From: Thermocatellispora tengchongensis
GTDB taxonomy: Bacteria; Actinomycetota; Actinomycetes; Streptosporangiales; Streptosporangiaceae
Assembly (NCBI RefSeq): GCF_014202315.1
Contig: NZ_JACHGN010000022.1
Location: 53,306 to 117,305 of the forward strand
Direction of reading: 5' to 3'
DNA length: 64,000 nt
Below, one piece after another: positions 19,090-27,885 of the stretch; within the stretch, counting starts at the first letter, position 1, and each line of letters opens with the position of its first letter. A program made the translations under genes and the position numbers. The notes beneath the pieces are model-generated. The model ran no database searches, was not told the origin of the DNA, and saw nothing but the letters and a program-made list of their open reading frames with translations.

Positions 19090-20949
19090 CTAGGAGGCCG
19101 GGAGGGTGAGCGTGGCCTCCAGCGGAAGGTGGTCGGAGACGGTCACGCCCTGCAGCACCGCGACATCGTGGAACCGCACCCCCTCGCTGGCCCAGATCCA
19201 GTCCACCCGGTCCTTGGGCAGCCCGGCCGGATAGGTCATCCGCCCGCCGGGGCCCGGCTGCGCCTGGGCGCTGGTGAACCCGGCGTCCTCGAACAGGCGC
19301 TGCTCGTCGGGCCAGGTGGGCTTGAACCCCAGGTCGCCCGCGATCACGGCGGGCCGGGAGCGCTCGCGCAGCAGCGAGCCGATCTGGCGCAGCCTGGTGG
19401 GGTCGTCCTCCTCGCGGTGGCGCAGGTGGGTGGTCATGACCCGCAGGCCGCCGCCCGGCACGCGCACGGTCGCGGCGGCGTACGAGCGGCGCGCGGGGCC
19501 CGCGCCGTACGGGAGGCGGCCGGTGCGGGTGTCGGTGAGCGGGGCCTTGGACATGATCAGGTTGCCCGACCGGCCGCCGCCGGCCGGGGCCCAGACGTAG
19601 TCGAGGCGCAGCCGGCGCGAGAGCCATTCGGCCAGGTCCAGCCCGCCCCCGGCGGGCCAGCCCCGGCCGACCTCCTGCAGCAGGATCACGTCGGGGTCGC
19701 TGCGCTCGATGGTCCTGGCCACGGCCTCGGGATCGACCCGGGCCTGCCCGGTCACCCCGTGGTGCACGTTCCAGGTGAGCAGCTTGACCTGGCCGCGGGC
19801 GGGCTGCTGCTTGGGCACCGGCGCGGGCGTGGTGACCAGGGCGATCACCGGGGCCAGCAGCGCCAGGGCGCAGCCGCCGACCAGCCCGAACTCGTGCGTG
19901 AGCGGGCCCGCGGCCTCCGCGGGCGCCCGGCGTACGCCGGTGAGGGCGAGCACGGCCACCCCGGCGAGCGGCCAGGCCGCGTCGGGCACCCAGAGCGGCA
20001 GGTCGTCGCCGAGCTGGTAGGGCAGCACGGTGGCCAGGAAGCCGAGCCCGGCGGCGAGCCCGGCCCAGCCCGGCTCGGTGGGACGCTCGCGGGCGGTGCC
20101 GGTGTCCTCCAGGGCGCGGGCCAGCAGCAGGCCCGCGGCGACCAGCGCGACCACGACGGCGGCGAGGACGTGCCGGCCGGTGGTCAGCAGCGCGGCCGGG
20201 AGCGCCGCGGCGAGCAGGACCGCGGCGACCGCGACGGGGGCGCGCCCGCCCAGCGCGGTGGCGTGCCGCGCCTCGCCCGCCGCCACCACCGCGAACAGCG
20301 CGCCCAGGATCAGCACGACCGAGGCCAGCGCCACCGGGACGCCCGCCTGCGCGGCCGGGAACGCCGGGCTGGCCAGGAACGGCACGGCCAGGCCGAGGAA
20401 CGGCCCGATCACCCACGCCCGCGGCCCGGAGGGCCGGCCGGCGGGCAGCCGGCGGTGGGTCCACCAGGCGATGGCGGTGGCCGCCGCGCACTCGGCGGCG
20501 GTGATCAGCCACGGGGCCCAGCCGGACTGCCAGATCACGTCCCAGGTGCCGGACAGCGACCGCACCGCGACGTCGAGCGCCACGCCGCACAGCAGGCCCG
20601 TGGCCCCCGCGCCGCCCTCGGCCGCGCTCACCGCGAGGACCAGCGCGGCCAGGCCCAGCGCGACGACGGCGAGGCCCAGCGCGACCGGGGGCGCCCCGAA
20701 CGCCTGCAGCGCCACGCGCCCGGCCGCGAGCGCGGCCACGGCCACGGGCACGGCGCGCGCGCCGAGGGCCCGGCCGAGCGGCCAGGCCAGCACCGGCGCG
20801 GCGAACACCGCCAGGCCGGCCAGGGCCCGGCCGGCCGCTCCGCCCGGCGCGGCGTCGATCATGGGGCCGCTCATCCGCAGCAGCTCCAGCATCAGCGCCG
20901 CGAGCACGGCGACCAGCGGCGTCGCCGACACATGGGGACGGATTTGCAT
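19090..20949 (-). CDS. Membrane protein with C-terminal endonuclease/exonuclease/phosphatase domain
   Basis: 619 residues. The N-terminal two-thirds is about twelve transmembrane helices; the last 235 residues form an EEP-fold domain with the family's metal and catalytic motifs: TWNVHHG, LLQEVGRG, the TTHLRH histidine, AGDLGFKPT and VSDHLPLEA. EEP enzymes cut phosphodiesters or phosphomonoesters (nucleases, sphingomyelinases, inositol phosphatases); the membrane part suggests a lipid or cell-surface substrate, but this is inference. ATG at 20947-20949 with AAGG 6-9 nt upstream. It lies downstream of the amidohydrolase gene, with a 28-nt gap. Confidence 0.85.
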   Translation of the reverse strand: MQIRPHVSATPLVAVLAALMLELLRMSGPMIDAAPGGAAGRALAGLAVFAAPVLAWPLGRALGARAVPVAVAALAAGRVALQAFGAPPVALGLAVVALGLAALVLAVSAAEGGAGATGLLCGVALDVAVRSLSGTWDVIWQSGWAPWLITAAECAAATAIAWWTHRRLPAGRPSGPRAWVIGPFLGLAVPFLASPAFPAAQAGVPVALASVVLILGALFAVVAAGEARHATALGGRAPVAVAAVLLAAALPAALLTTGRHVLAAVVVALVAAGLLLARALEDTGTARERPTEPGWAGLAAGLGFLATVLPYQLGDDLPLWVPDAAWPLAGVAVLALTGVRRAPAEAAGPLTHEFGLVGGCALALLAPVIALVTTPAPVPKQQPARGQVKLLTWNVHHGVTGQARVDPEAVARTIERSDPDVILLQEVGRGWPAGGGLDLAEWLSRRLRLDYVWAPAGGGRSGNLIMSKAPLTDTRTGRLPYGAGPARRSYAAATVRVPGGGLRVMTTHLRHREEDDPTRLRQIGSLLRERSRPAVIAGDLGFKPTWPDEQRLFEDAGFTSAQAQPGPGGRMTYPAGLPKDRVDWIWASEGVRFHDVAVLQGVTVSDHLPLEATLTLPAS

Positions 20950-20977
20950 ATAGGGCACCTTAAGCCCCAGGTGTCAC

Positions 20978-21682
20978 CTAAGGCGACAAATAGGACATTT
21001 TTCCGGCCATGGCGACAAGAGCCTCGAACAGCGAGGGGTCGGCTCCGGCCTCCGGGTGCCACTGTACGGCGAGCGCGAACGCGTGGTCCGGGACTTCGAC
21101 CGCTTCGATCGTCCCGTCGTCGGCGTACGCGCTCACGGTCAGCCCCGGGGCCGTCCGGTCGATGGCCTGATGGTGGTAGTGCATGACCTCGCCCGGGTCG
21201 CCGATCCGGGCCAGCGCCGTGCCCGGCACCGCGCGCACCGGCATGGCGCCGAACTCGCCCGGCGCGGGGGAGTGCCCGGAGTGCCCCACCACGTCCGGCA
21301 GGTGCTGGTGCAGGGTGCCGCCGAGCGCGACGTTGAGCACCTGGAGGCCGCGGCAGACGCCCAGGAACGGCAGCTCGCGCTCCAGGGCCGCCCCGGCCAG
21401 CGCGAACTCCGCGTCGTCGCGGAAGCCGCGGACGTATCCGGTACGGGGATGCGGCTCCGCGCCGTACCGGCCCGGATCGATGTCGCCGCCGCCGGCCAGG
21501 ATCAGCCCGTCCAGCCGCTCCACCAGCGCGGCCGGCTCGCCCGCGGGCGGCAGGATCACCGGCTGCCCGCCCGCCCGCGCCACCTGCTCGACGTAGTCGT
21601 GCGGCAGCAGCGACGCCCTCGCCTCCCACACGGTGTAGCGCGCGGTCTCGACGTAGCAGGTGATGCCGATCAGGGGTCTCAT
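20978..21682 (-). CDS. Gamma-glutamyl amide hydrolase, class I glutamine amidotransferase fold (PuuD-like)
   Basis: 234 residues. The nucleophile cysteine is in FLGVCRGLQVLN and the His-Glu pair in VQWHPEAG, the triad of peptidase C26 enzymes that split gamma-glutamyl amides to glutamate plus the amine or amino acid. ATG overlaps the SDR stop by 4 nt (ATGA). As the last gene of the GlnA4-like/ALDH/SDR operon it should do the final step, releasing glutamate from the oxidised product (glycine if the substrate is ethanolamine). Confidence 0.9.
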   Translation of the reverse strand: MRPLIGITCYVETARYTVWEARASLLPHDYVEQVARAGGQPVILPPAGEPAALVERLDGLILAGGGDIDPGRYGAEPHPRTGYVRGFRDDAEFALAGAALERELPFLGVCRGLQVLNVALGGTLHQHLPDVVGHSGHSPAPGEFGAMPVRAVPGTALARIGDPGEVMHYHHQAIDRTAPGLTVSAYADDGTIEAVEVPDHAFALAVQWHPEAGADPSLFEALVAMAGKMSYLSP

Positions 21683-22443
21683 AGCGGCGTCACGTAGGCC
21701 CCTGAGATGCCGCCGTCCACCAGGAACTCCGAGGCGGTGATGAAGGAGGAGTCGTCGGAGGCCAGGAACGCCACGGCGGCGGCGATCTCGCTCGCCTCGG
21801 CGAAGCGGCCCAGCGGCACGTGCACCAGCCTGCGCTGCGCCCGCTCGGGGTCCTTGGCGAACAGCTCCTGGAGCAGCGGCGTGTTCACCGGCCCCGGGCA
21901 CAGCGCGTTCACCCGGATGCCCTCGCGGGCGAACTGGACGCCCAGCTCCCTGGTCATCGCCAGCACCCCGCCCTTGGACGCGGTGTAGGAGATCTGGCTG
22001 GTCGCCGAGCCCATCACGGCCACGAACGACGCGGTGTTGATGATCGAGCCCTTGCCCTGCCGCCGCATGTACGGGATCACGTGCTTGCAGCACAGGTACA
22101 CGCTGGTGAGGTTGACCTCCTGCACCCGGCGCCAGGCGTCGATGCCGGTCTCCAAGATGGAGTCGTCGTCGGGCGGCGAGATGCCCGCGTTGTTGAAGGC
22201 GATGTCCACGCTGCCGTAGGTGTCGTACGCCGTGCGGTACATCCGCGCCACGTCGTCGGCGCTGGTCACGTCGGCGCGGACGAACAGGCCCCCGACCTCG
22301 GCCGCGGCCTTGGCGCCGGAGTCCTCGTCCACGTCCGCGCACACCACCCGCGCGCCCTCCTGCGCGAACCGGTGCGCGGTGGCCAGCCCGATGCCGCTCC
22401 CCGCGCCCGTGATCACGGCCACCCGGTCCTGCAAGCGTTCCAT
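21679..22443 (-). CDS. Short-chain dehydrogenase/reductase
   Basis: 254 residues, a classical SDR. The NAD(P)-binding motif is TGAGSGIG (about 12-19), the structural NNAG is present, and the catalytic Tyr-Lys are in YTASKGG. An acidic residue after beta-2 (CADVDE) suggests NAD rather than NADP. In this operon it would oxidise the alcohol group of a gamma-glutamylated amino alcohol to the aldehyde, which the adjacent ALDH then takes on. Alternative: a generic 3-oxoacyl reductase-like enzyme. Confidence 0.92.
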   Translation of the reverse strand: MERLQDRVAVITGAGSGIGLATAHRFAQEGARVVCADVDEDSGAKAAAEVGGLFVRADVTSADDVARMYRTAYDTYGSVDIAFNNAGISPPDDDSILETGIDAWRRVQEVNLTSVYLCCKHVIPYMRRQGKGSIINTASFVAVMGSATSQISYTASKGGVLAMTRELGVQFAREGIRVNALCPGPVNTPLLQELFAKDPERAQRRLVHVPLGRFAEASEIAAAVAFLASDDSSFITASEFLVDGGISGAYVTPL

Positions 22444-22470
22444 CCCAGCTCCTAACGATCGATCGGTGGC

Positions 22471-23817
22471 TCAGCCGGTCGCGATGAACACGTTCTTGAC
22501 CTCGGTGAAGGCGTCCAGCGCGTCGGCGCCCAGCTCGCGGCCGAGCCCCGACTGCTTGAACCCGCCGAACGGGGTCCAGTAGCGCACCGAGGAGTGCGAG
22601 TTGACCGACAGGTTGCCGGCCTCGACCGCCCTGGCCGTGCGCAGCGCCCGGCCCACGTCGCGGGTCCAGATCGACCCGCTCAGCCCGTACCGGGTGTCGT
22701 TGGCGATGCGCACCGCCTCCTCCTCGCCGTCGAACGGCACCACGCTCACCACCGGCCCGAAGATCTCCTCGGTGAAGGCAGGGTCGTCCAGCCGCTCGGG
22801 CGTGAGCACGGTGGGCGGGAACCAGAAGCCGGGACCGGACGGGCACGAGCCCTGTAGGTACGGCGTGCCGGTCACGAACGAGGCCACCCGCTCCCGGTGC
22901 TCGGCGCTGATCAGCGGGCCCATCTCGGTCTCGGGGTCGCGCGGGTCGCCGACGCGCACGCCCTTGACCGCCGCCGCCAGCCGCTCCATGAACTCCTCGT
23001 ACGCCGGCCGCTCCACCAGGATGCGCGAGCGCGCGCAGCAGTCCTGCCCGGAGTTGTCGAACACCGCGTACGGCGCCGTGGCCGCGGCCCGTTCGATGTC
23101 GGCGTCGGCGAAGACGATGTTGGCGCTCTTGCCGCCCAGCTCCAGCGTGACCCGCTTGACCTGCTGTCCGGCGATGGCCGCGATCCGCCGGCCCACCTCG
23201 GTCGAGCCGGTGAAGACGATCTTGGCGACGTGGGGGTGCTCGACCAGGCGCGCCCCCGCCACCTCGCCGTCGCCGGGCACCACCTGGAGCACCCCGTCGG
23301 GCAGCCCGGCCTCCAGGGCCAGCTCGGCCAGCCGCAGCGCGGTCAGCGGGGTCCACTCGGCGGGCTTGACGATCACGGTGTTGCCCGCCGCCAGGGCGGG
23401 CGCCGCGCCCCAGGTCATGATGACCATGGGGAAGTTCCACGGCACGATCACGCCGACCACGCCCAGCGGCTCGTGGAAGGTGATGTCCACCCCGCCGGGC
23501 ACCGGGATCTGCCGGCCGTGCTGACGCTCGGGCGCCCCCGCGTAGAAGTCGAGCACGTCGCGCACGTTGCCCGCCTCCCAGCGGGCGTTGCCGATCGTGT
23601 GGCCGGCGTTGGCGAGCTCCAGCAGCGCCAGCTCCTCGGCGTGCTCGCCGACGAGCGCGGCGAAGCGGCGCAGCAGCCGGGCCCGGTCGCCGGGCGCGAC
23701 CTTCCGCCAGGCGGGGAACGCCTTCCTGGCACGCTCCACGGCCCGATCGACCTCGGCCGCGCCGGCGTGCTCGACCTCGGCGATCCGCTCCTCGGTCGCG
23801 GGGTTGACGATGATCAT
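22471..23817 (-). CDS. Aldehyde dehydrogenase (NAD), gamma-glutamyl-aminoaldehyde type
   Basis: 448 residues, slightly short for the family. The NAD site includes PWNFPMVIMTWGAAPALAAG and FTGSTEVGRRI; the general base is the Glu in LELGGKSAN and the nucleophile cysteine is in NSGQDCCARSR. It resembles PuuC/betaine-aldehyde enzymes. It starts 4 nt after the GlnA4-like gene and 27 nt before the SDR, so the operon is tight. Proposed role: oxidise the gamma-glutamyl-aminoaldehyde to the acid. Confidence 0.92.
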   Translation of the reverse strand: MIIVNPATEERIAEVEHAGAAEVDRAVERARKAFPAWRKVAPGDRARLLRRFAALVGEHAEELALLELANAGHTIGNARWEAGNVRDVLDFYAGAPERQHGRQIPVPGGVDITFHEPLGVVGVIVPWNFPMVIMTWGAAPALAAGNTVIVKPAEWTPLTALRLAELALEAGLPDGVLQVVPGDGEVAGARLVEHPHVAKIVFTGSTEVGRRIAAIAGQQVKRVTLELGGKSANIVFADADIERAAATAPYAVFDNSGQDCCARSRILVERPAYEEFMERLAAAVKGVRVGDPRDPETEMGPLISAEHRERVASFVTGTPYLQGSCPSGPGFWFPPTVLTPERLDDPAFTEEIFGPVVSVVPFDGEEEAVRIANDTRYGLSGSIWTRDVGRALRTARAVEAGNLSVNSHSSVRYWTPFGGFKQSGLGRELGADALDAFTEVKNVFIATG

Positions 23818-23821
23818 GGGC

Positions 23822-25177
23822 TCACATCCGCTCGAATCCCCGGAACATCTCCCAGTCGGTGACCGCCGCGTCGAACGCGGCCAGCTCCACCCTGGCGTTG
23901 TTGGCGTAGTGCCCGGTCACCTCCTCGCCGAAGGCGGCGCGGGCCAGGCGTGATCCTTCCCACAGGGCCAGGGCGTCACGCAGCGTGTGCGGCACGGTCT
24001 CGGCCCCGGAGGTGTAGGCGTTGCCGGTGTACGCCTCCTCGAGCGGCAGCTCGCGGTCGATGCCGTCGAGCCCCGCGGCCACCAGCGCCGCCACCGCGAG
24101 ATAGGGGTTCACGTCACCGCCCGGCACCCGGTTCTCCAGCCGCAGGGAGTGCCCGTGCCCGACCAGCCGCAGCGCGCAGGTGCGGTTGTCCACGCCCCAT
24201 TTCACGGCGGTCGGGGCAAAACTGCCGGGAACGTACCTCTTGTAGGAGTTGATGTTCGGCGCGTAGAAGAGGGTGAGTTCGCGCAGGGCCGCGAGCTGCC
24301 CCGCGATGAAGTGCTCGCCGAGCGCGGACAGGCCGTGCGCCCCGGGCCCCGCCAGCACGGGCTCCCCGTCGTCGGAACGGAGGGAGATGTGGATGTGGCA
24401 GGAGTTGCCCTCGCGCTGGTTCGGCTTGGCCATGAAGGTGATCGACCTGCCCTCCTGGGCGGCGATCTCCTTGGCGCCGTTCTTGTAGATCGCGTGGTTG
24501 TCGCAGGTGACCAGCGCCTCGTCGTAGCGGAAGGCGATCTCGTGCTGGCCGAGGTTGCACTCGCCCTTGGCCGACTCGACGTACATGCCGGCGCCCTCCA
24601 TGCCGCGCCTGATCCGGCGCAGCAGCGGCTCGACGCGCGAGGTGCCGAGCAGCGAGTAGTCCACGTTGTACAGGTTCGCCGGCTCCAGGTTCCGGTACGC
24701 GCCGCGCCAGGCGTCCTCGTAGCTCGTGTTGTAGACGCAGAACTCCAGCTCGGTCCCCACGTACGCGCGCAGCCCGCGCTCGGCGAGCCGGGCGAGCTGG
24801 CGGCGCAGGATCTGCCGCGGCGAGGCCACGACGTCGGAGCCGTCCTCCCAGGCGAGGTCGGCCATCACCATGGCGGTGCCCTCGTGCCACGGCACCCGGC
24901 GCAGCGTGCCCAGGTCGGGGCGCATGACGAAGTCGCCGTAGCCCCGCTCCCAGGACGACATCGCGTAGCCCTCGACCGTGTTCATGTCCACGTCCACGGC
25001 GAGCAGGTAGTTGCAGCCCTCGGCCGCGTGCGCGCTCACCTCGTCCAGGAAGTAGCGTGCGGACAGCCTCTTGCCCTGGAGGCGCCCCTGCATGTCCACG
25101 ACGGCCAGCAGCACGGTGTCCACGCGCCCCGAGAACACCTCGTCGCGCAGCTCCTCGATGGTGAGCGTTCCGGGCAC
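23822..25177 (-). CDS. Glutamine-synthetase-like gamma-glutamyl ligase (GlnA4/GlnA3/PuuA group)
   Basis: 451 residues, GS type I fold. Metal and ATP-binding motifs include GTELEFCVYN, GECNLGQHEIAFRYD, FMAKPNQREGNSCHIHISL and LENRVPGGDVNPY. It lacks features of ammonia-using GS and clusters by context with enzymes that join glutamate to amines. In Streptomyces coelicolor GlnA4 makes gamma-glutamylethanolamide and its gene is followed by ALDH, SDR and amidotransferase genes with an adjacent GntR regulator, the same order as here. A polyamine substrate (GlnA3/PuuA) is the alternative. GTG start at 25175-25177 with GAGG just upstream. Confidence 0.88.
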   Translation of the reverse strand: MPGTLTIEELRDEVFSGRVDTVLLAVVDMQGRLQGKRLSARYFLDEVSAHAAEGCNYLLAVDVDMNTVEGYAMSSWERGYGDFVMRPDLGTLRRVPWHEGTAMVMADLAWEDGSDVVASPRQILRRQLARLAERGLRAYVGTELEFCVYNTSYEDAWRGAYRNLEPANLYNVDYSLLGTSRVEPLLRRIRRGMEGAGMYVESAKGECNLGQHEIAFRYDEALVTCDNHAIYKNGAKEIAAQEGRSITFMAKPNQREGNSCHIHISLRSDDGEPVLAGPGAHGLSALGEHFIAGQLAALRELTLFYAPNINSYKRYVPGSFAPTAVKWGVDNRTCALRLVGHGHSLRLENRVPGGDVNPYLAVAALVAAGLDGIDRELPLEEAYTGNAYTSGAETVPHTLRDALALWEGSRLARAAFGEEVTGHYANNARVELAAFDAAVTDWEMFRGFERM

Positions 25178-25210
25178 CCCGCCTCCTCGCCTTTGGGCCA
25201 ATAACAGACC

Positions 25211-25239
25211 ATTGATGGGCAGTGCCGGTAACTTGTCAA
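25211..25239 (-). promoter_or_regulatory. Promoter of the gamma-glutamylation operon
   Basis: On the minus strand TTGACA (25234-25239) and ATCAAT (25211-25216) are separated by exactly 17 nt, putting the transcript start near 25204 and leaving a leader of about 27 nt. The same short divergent region serves the GntR gene. CCAAT and ATTGATGG around the -10 form an imperfect inverted repeat that could be the GntR operator. Confidence 0.6.
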
Positions 25240-25254
25240 GACGTGGAGGTGATG

Positions 25255-25980
25255 GTGAAGGGGTCCGACCGCCTCACCACCGTGCTGCGCCCGGTACGGG
25301 CCGGAAACGCCTTCGAGGAGACCGTCGAGCGGCTGCTCCAGGCCATCAAGCTGGGCGTGGTCGGGCCCGGTGAGAAGCTGCCGCCCGAGCGCGAGCTGGC
25401 CGTGCGCCTCGGCATCAGCCGGGTGACCCTGCGCGAGGCGATCAGGTCGCTGTCCGACGCGGGCTACCTGGAGGTGCGGCGCGGCCGGTACGGCGGCGCG
25501 TTCGTCACCTACCGCCAGCCCGACCCGGGCGCGGGCGAGCTGCGCCGCGCGCTGGCCGACATGGACTCCGCCGAGCTGGCCGACGCGCTCACCTTCCGCA
25601 TGGCCGTGGAGTGCGGCGCGGCCCAGGTGCTCGCCGCGTCCCCGCTCAGCGCGGCGCAGCGGACCACGCTGCGCCGCAGGCTGGCCGAGGTCAACAACGC
25701 CGATCCCCGCGACTACCGCCGTCTCGACACCGCCTTCCACCTGTCGATCGCCGAGCTGACCGGCTCACCGCTGCTGGCGGGCGCCTGCGCCGAAGCCCGC
25801 CTGCGGGTGACCGACCTGCTCAACGCGATCCCGGTGCTCCAGCCCAACATCGACCACGCCGCCGCGCAGCACGAGGCGATCGTCGCGGCGATCCTGGCCG
25901 AGGACCCGGCGGCGGCGTACCGGGCGGTGGCCGAGCACCTGGAGGGGACGGCCGCCCTGCTGCGCGGCTTCCTGTCCTGA
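25255..25980 (+). CDS. GntR-family regulator, FadR/FCD subgroup
   Basis: 241 residues. The N-terminal winged helix (about 15-80) includes LPPERELAVRLGISRVTLRE; the C-terminal all-helical FCD effector domain (about 95-235) has the metal/ligand residues in the DTAFHLSIAELTGSPLL and QHEAIVAAI segments. The GTG at 25255 is best placed relative to GGAGG (5 nt); an ATG one codon earlier is too close. Divergent from the GlnA4-like operon, which it most likely represses or activates in response to the amine or a gamma-glutamyl intermediate. Confidence 0.88.
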   Translation: MKGSDRLTTVLRPVRAGNAFEETVERLLQAIKLGVVGPGEKLPPERELAVRLGISRVTLREAIRSLSDAGYLEVRRGRYGGAFVTYRQPDPGAGELRRALADMDSAELADALTFRMAVECGAAQVLAASPLSAAQRTTLRRRLAEVNNADPRDYRRLDTAFHLSIAELTGSPLLAGACAEARLRVTDLLNAIPVLQPNIDHAAAQHEAIVAAILAEDPAAAYRAVAEHLEGTAALLRGFLS

Positions 25981-26027
25981 GCGTTTTTCCCGCTGTGGAG
26001 CCTTAGCATCGGAATCGGGGTTGAGGC

Positions 26028-26807
26028 ATGGGGGATTGGTTCGCGCAACGGGTGATCGACACCGGCAGGCTGCCGCTGTTCTGCTTCTTCACCGCGCTGA
26101 TCATCACGTTCGTGGCCACCCGGATGCACGTCCGGCTCATCCGGGCCAAGGCGCGCTGGTGGTTCAAGGACGTCAACATCGGCGACGTGCACGTGCACCA
26201 TGTCGTCTTCGGCGTGGTGCTGATGCTGTTCGGCGGGGTGGCCGGGCTGCTCGTCTCCGGGGTGTCCCCCGGCTGGTACGCCGTGACGGCCGCGATCTTC
26301 GGGGTCGGCGCGGCGCTGGTGCTCGACGAGTTCGCGCTGATCCTGCACCTGCGCGACGTGTACTGGTCGGAAGAGGGCCGGGCCTCGGTGGACGCCGTGT
26401 TCGTCGCGGTCGCGGTGACCGGCCTGTTGCTGCTCGGGCTGCGCCCGCTGAGCTGGGAGATCCCCGACGGCGCCCCGCGCGCCCCGGCGCTCGCCTCGGG
26501 CGTGCTGGTCGTCAACCTGATCCTCGCGGTCATCACCCTGCTCAAGGGCAAGATCTGGACCGGTCTGGTCGGCCTGTTCGTACCGGTGCTGCTCGTGGTC
26601 GGCGCGGTGCGCCTGGCCCGTCCGGGGTCGCCGTGGGCGCACTGGTTCTTCGCGCCTGGCGCGCTGCGGCCCCGGCCTGGGAAGATGGCACGGGCCATCC
26701 GCAGGGAGGAACGCTGGCGGCGTCCGGTCATCCGGGCCAAGATCGCGGTGCAGGAGTTCGTGTCGGGGCGGCACGACCTGCCGTCGCCGCGCCTCAAACG
26801 CCACTAG
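26028..26807 (+). CDS. Conserved integral membrane protein with HVHHVV motif
   Basis: 259 residues with about six transmembrane helices (roughly 17-33, 62-82, 87-108, 126-145, 160-178, 183-203) and a basic cytoplasmic C-terminal tail. A histidine motif, GDVHVHHVVFG, sits just before the second helix and an acidic motif VLDEFALILHL in the third, together suggesting a metal or heme site. I do not recognise a characterised family. ATG at 26028 with GAGG just upstream. Same orientation as the lacI gene that follows 55 nt later. Confidence 0.75.
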   Translation: MGDWFAQRVIDTGRLPLFCFFTALIITFVATRMHVRLIRAKARWWFKDVNIGDVHVHHVVFGVVLMLFGGVAGLLVSGVSPGWYAVTAAIFGVGAALVLDEFALILHLRDVYWSEEGRASVDAVFVAVAVTGLLLLGLRPLSWEIPDGAPRAPALASGVLVVNLILAVITLLKGKIWTGLVGLFVPVLLVVGAVRLARPGSPWAHWFFAPGALRPRPGKMARAIRREERWRRPVIRAKIAVQEFVSGRHDLPSPRLKRH

Positions 26808-26825
26808 TGTGGCAGGATGGGCGCC

Positions 26826-26839
26826 GGAAAGCGTTTTCC
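26826..26839. promoter_or_regulatory. LacI-type operator upstream of lacI
   Basis: GGAAAGCGTTTTCC is a near-palindrome with the central CG of LacI/GalR operators. It differs by one base from the perfect palindrome at 31880-31893 in front of the Gfo/Idh operon. It lies 23 nt upstream of the lacI start, fitting autoregulation. Confidence 0.8.
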
Positions 26840-26862
26840 TGGCTGAATCGAGGGGAGCAGCG

Positions 26863-27885
26863 ATGCCGCGCGACGCCACGCTCGAAGACGTCGCCCGTCA
26901 CGCGGGCGTCTCGCTGGCCACCGCGTCCAGGGTGCTCAACGGCAGCACCCGGCAGGTCGGCCGGGCGCTGCGCGAACGGGTCGAGCGCGCAGCCGCCGAG
27001 CTGGGCTACACCACCAACCGGGCGGCCCAGGCCCTGGCCCGCAGCGCCAGCGACATCCTCGGGCTCGTCGTGCACGACCTGTCCGACCCCTACTTCGCCG
27101 TGGTGGCCAACGCCGTCGTGCGCGAGTCCGAACGGCACGGCCTGTCGGTCATGGTCGGCACCACCTTCCGCGACCCCGAGGCCGAGATCGGCTACGTCGC
27201 CACCCTCCGCGCCCAGCGCGTACGCGCCATCGTGCTCGCCGGCAGCCGCATCGCCGACGAAACGGTCACCGAGCGGCTGCGCGCCGAGATCGACCGGTTC
27301 CAGGGCGGCGGCGGCAGGGCGGCTCTGATCGGCCAGGACCTCCTGGGCGTGGACACCGTGGTCCCCGACAACCGCGCGGGGGCGTACGAGCTGGCCCGCG
27401 CCCTGGCCGGCCTGGGCCACACCCGCTTCGCCGTGCTGACCGGCCCGTCGTTCCTGCTGACCGCCGTCGATCGGGTCGAGGGCTTCACCGCCGGGCTGGC
27501 CGCCGCCGGCCTGCCCGAGCCCCTGCTGATCCCCGGCCCCTTCGACCGCGACGGCGGCTACCTCGCGGCCGAGCGCCTCCTCGCCCTCCGCGACACCACC
27601 GCCGCCGGCGTCACCTGCGTCTTCGCGGTCAACGACGTGATGGCCGTGGGCGCGCTCGCCGCCCTGCGCGCCCACGGCGTGGCCGTGCCCGAGCAGATCT
27701 CGGTCGCCGGCTTCGACGACATCCCCACCCTGCGCGACCTCACCCCCTCGCTGACCACCGTCCGCCTGCCCCTGGCCGACATGGGCCGCCGCGCGGTGGA
27801 GCTGGCCCTGGCCACCACCGGGCCCGCCGCCGAACCCGCCACCGCCGAGGTCGTGCTGCGCGAGAGCACCCGGAGAGTCTCATGA
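26863..27885 (+). CDS. LacI-family transcriptional regulator
   Basis: 340 residues. The N-terminal helix-turn-helix (ATLEDVARHAGVSLATASRV) and hinge are canonical; the rest is a periplasmic-binding-type effector domain (about 65-335) with SVAGFDDIPTLRDLTPSLTT near the end. ATG at 26863 with GAGGGGAG 6 nt upstream. It overlaps the following isomerase gene by 4 nt (ATGA). Matching operators in front of it and of the operon at 31867 indicate it controls both, presumably lifted by a sugar. Confidence 0.93.
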   Translation: MPRDATLEDVARHAGVSLATASRVLNGSTRQVGRALRERVERAAAELGYTTNRAAQALARSASDILGLVVHDLSDPYFAVVANAVVRESERHGLSVMVGTTFRDPEAEIGYVATLRAQRVRAIVLAGSRIADETVTERLRAEIDRFQGGGGRAALIGQDLLGVDTVVPDNRAGAYELARALAGLGHTRFAVLTGPSFLLTAVDRVEGFTAGLAAAGLPEPLLIPGPFDRDGGYLAAERLLALRDTTAAGVTCVFAVNDVMAVGALAALRAHGVAVPEQISVAGFDDIPTLRDLTPSLTTVRLPLADMGRRAVELALATTGPAAEPATAEVVLRESTRRVS

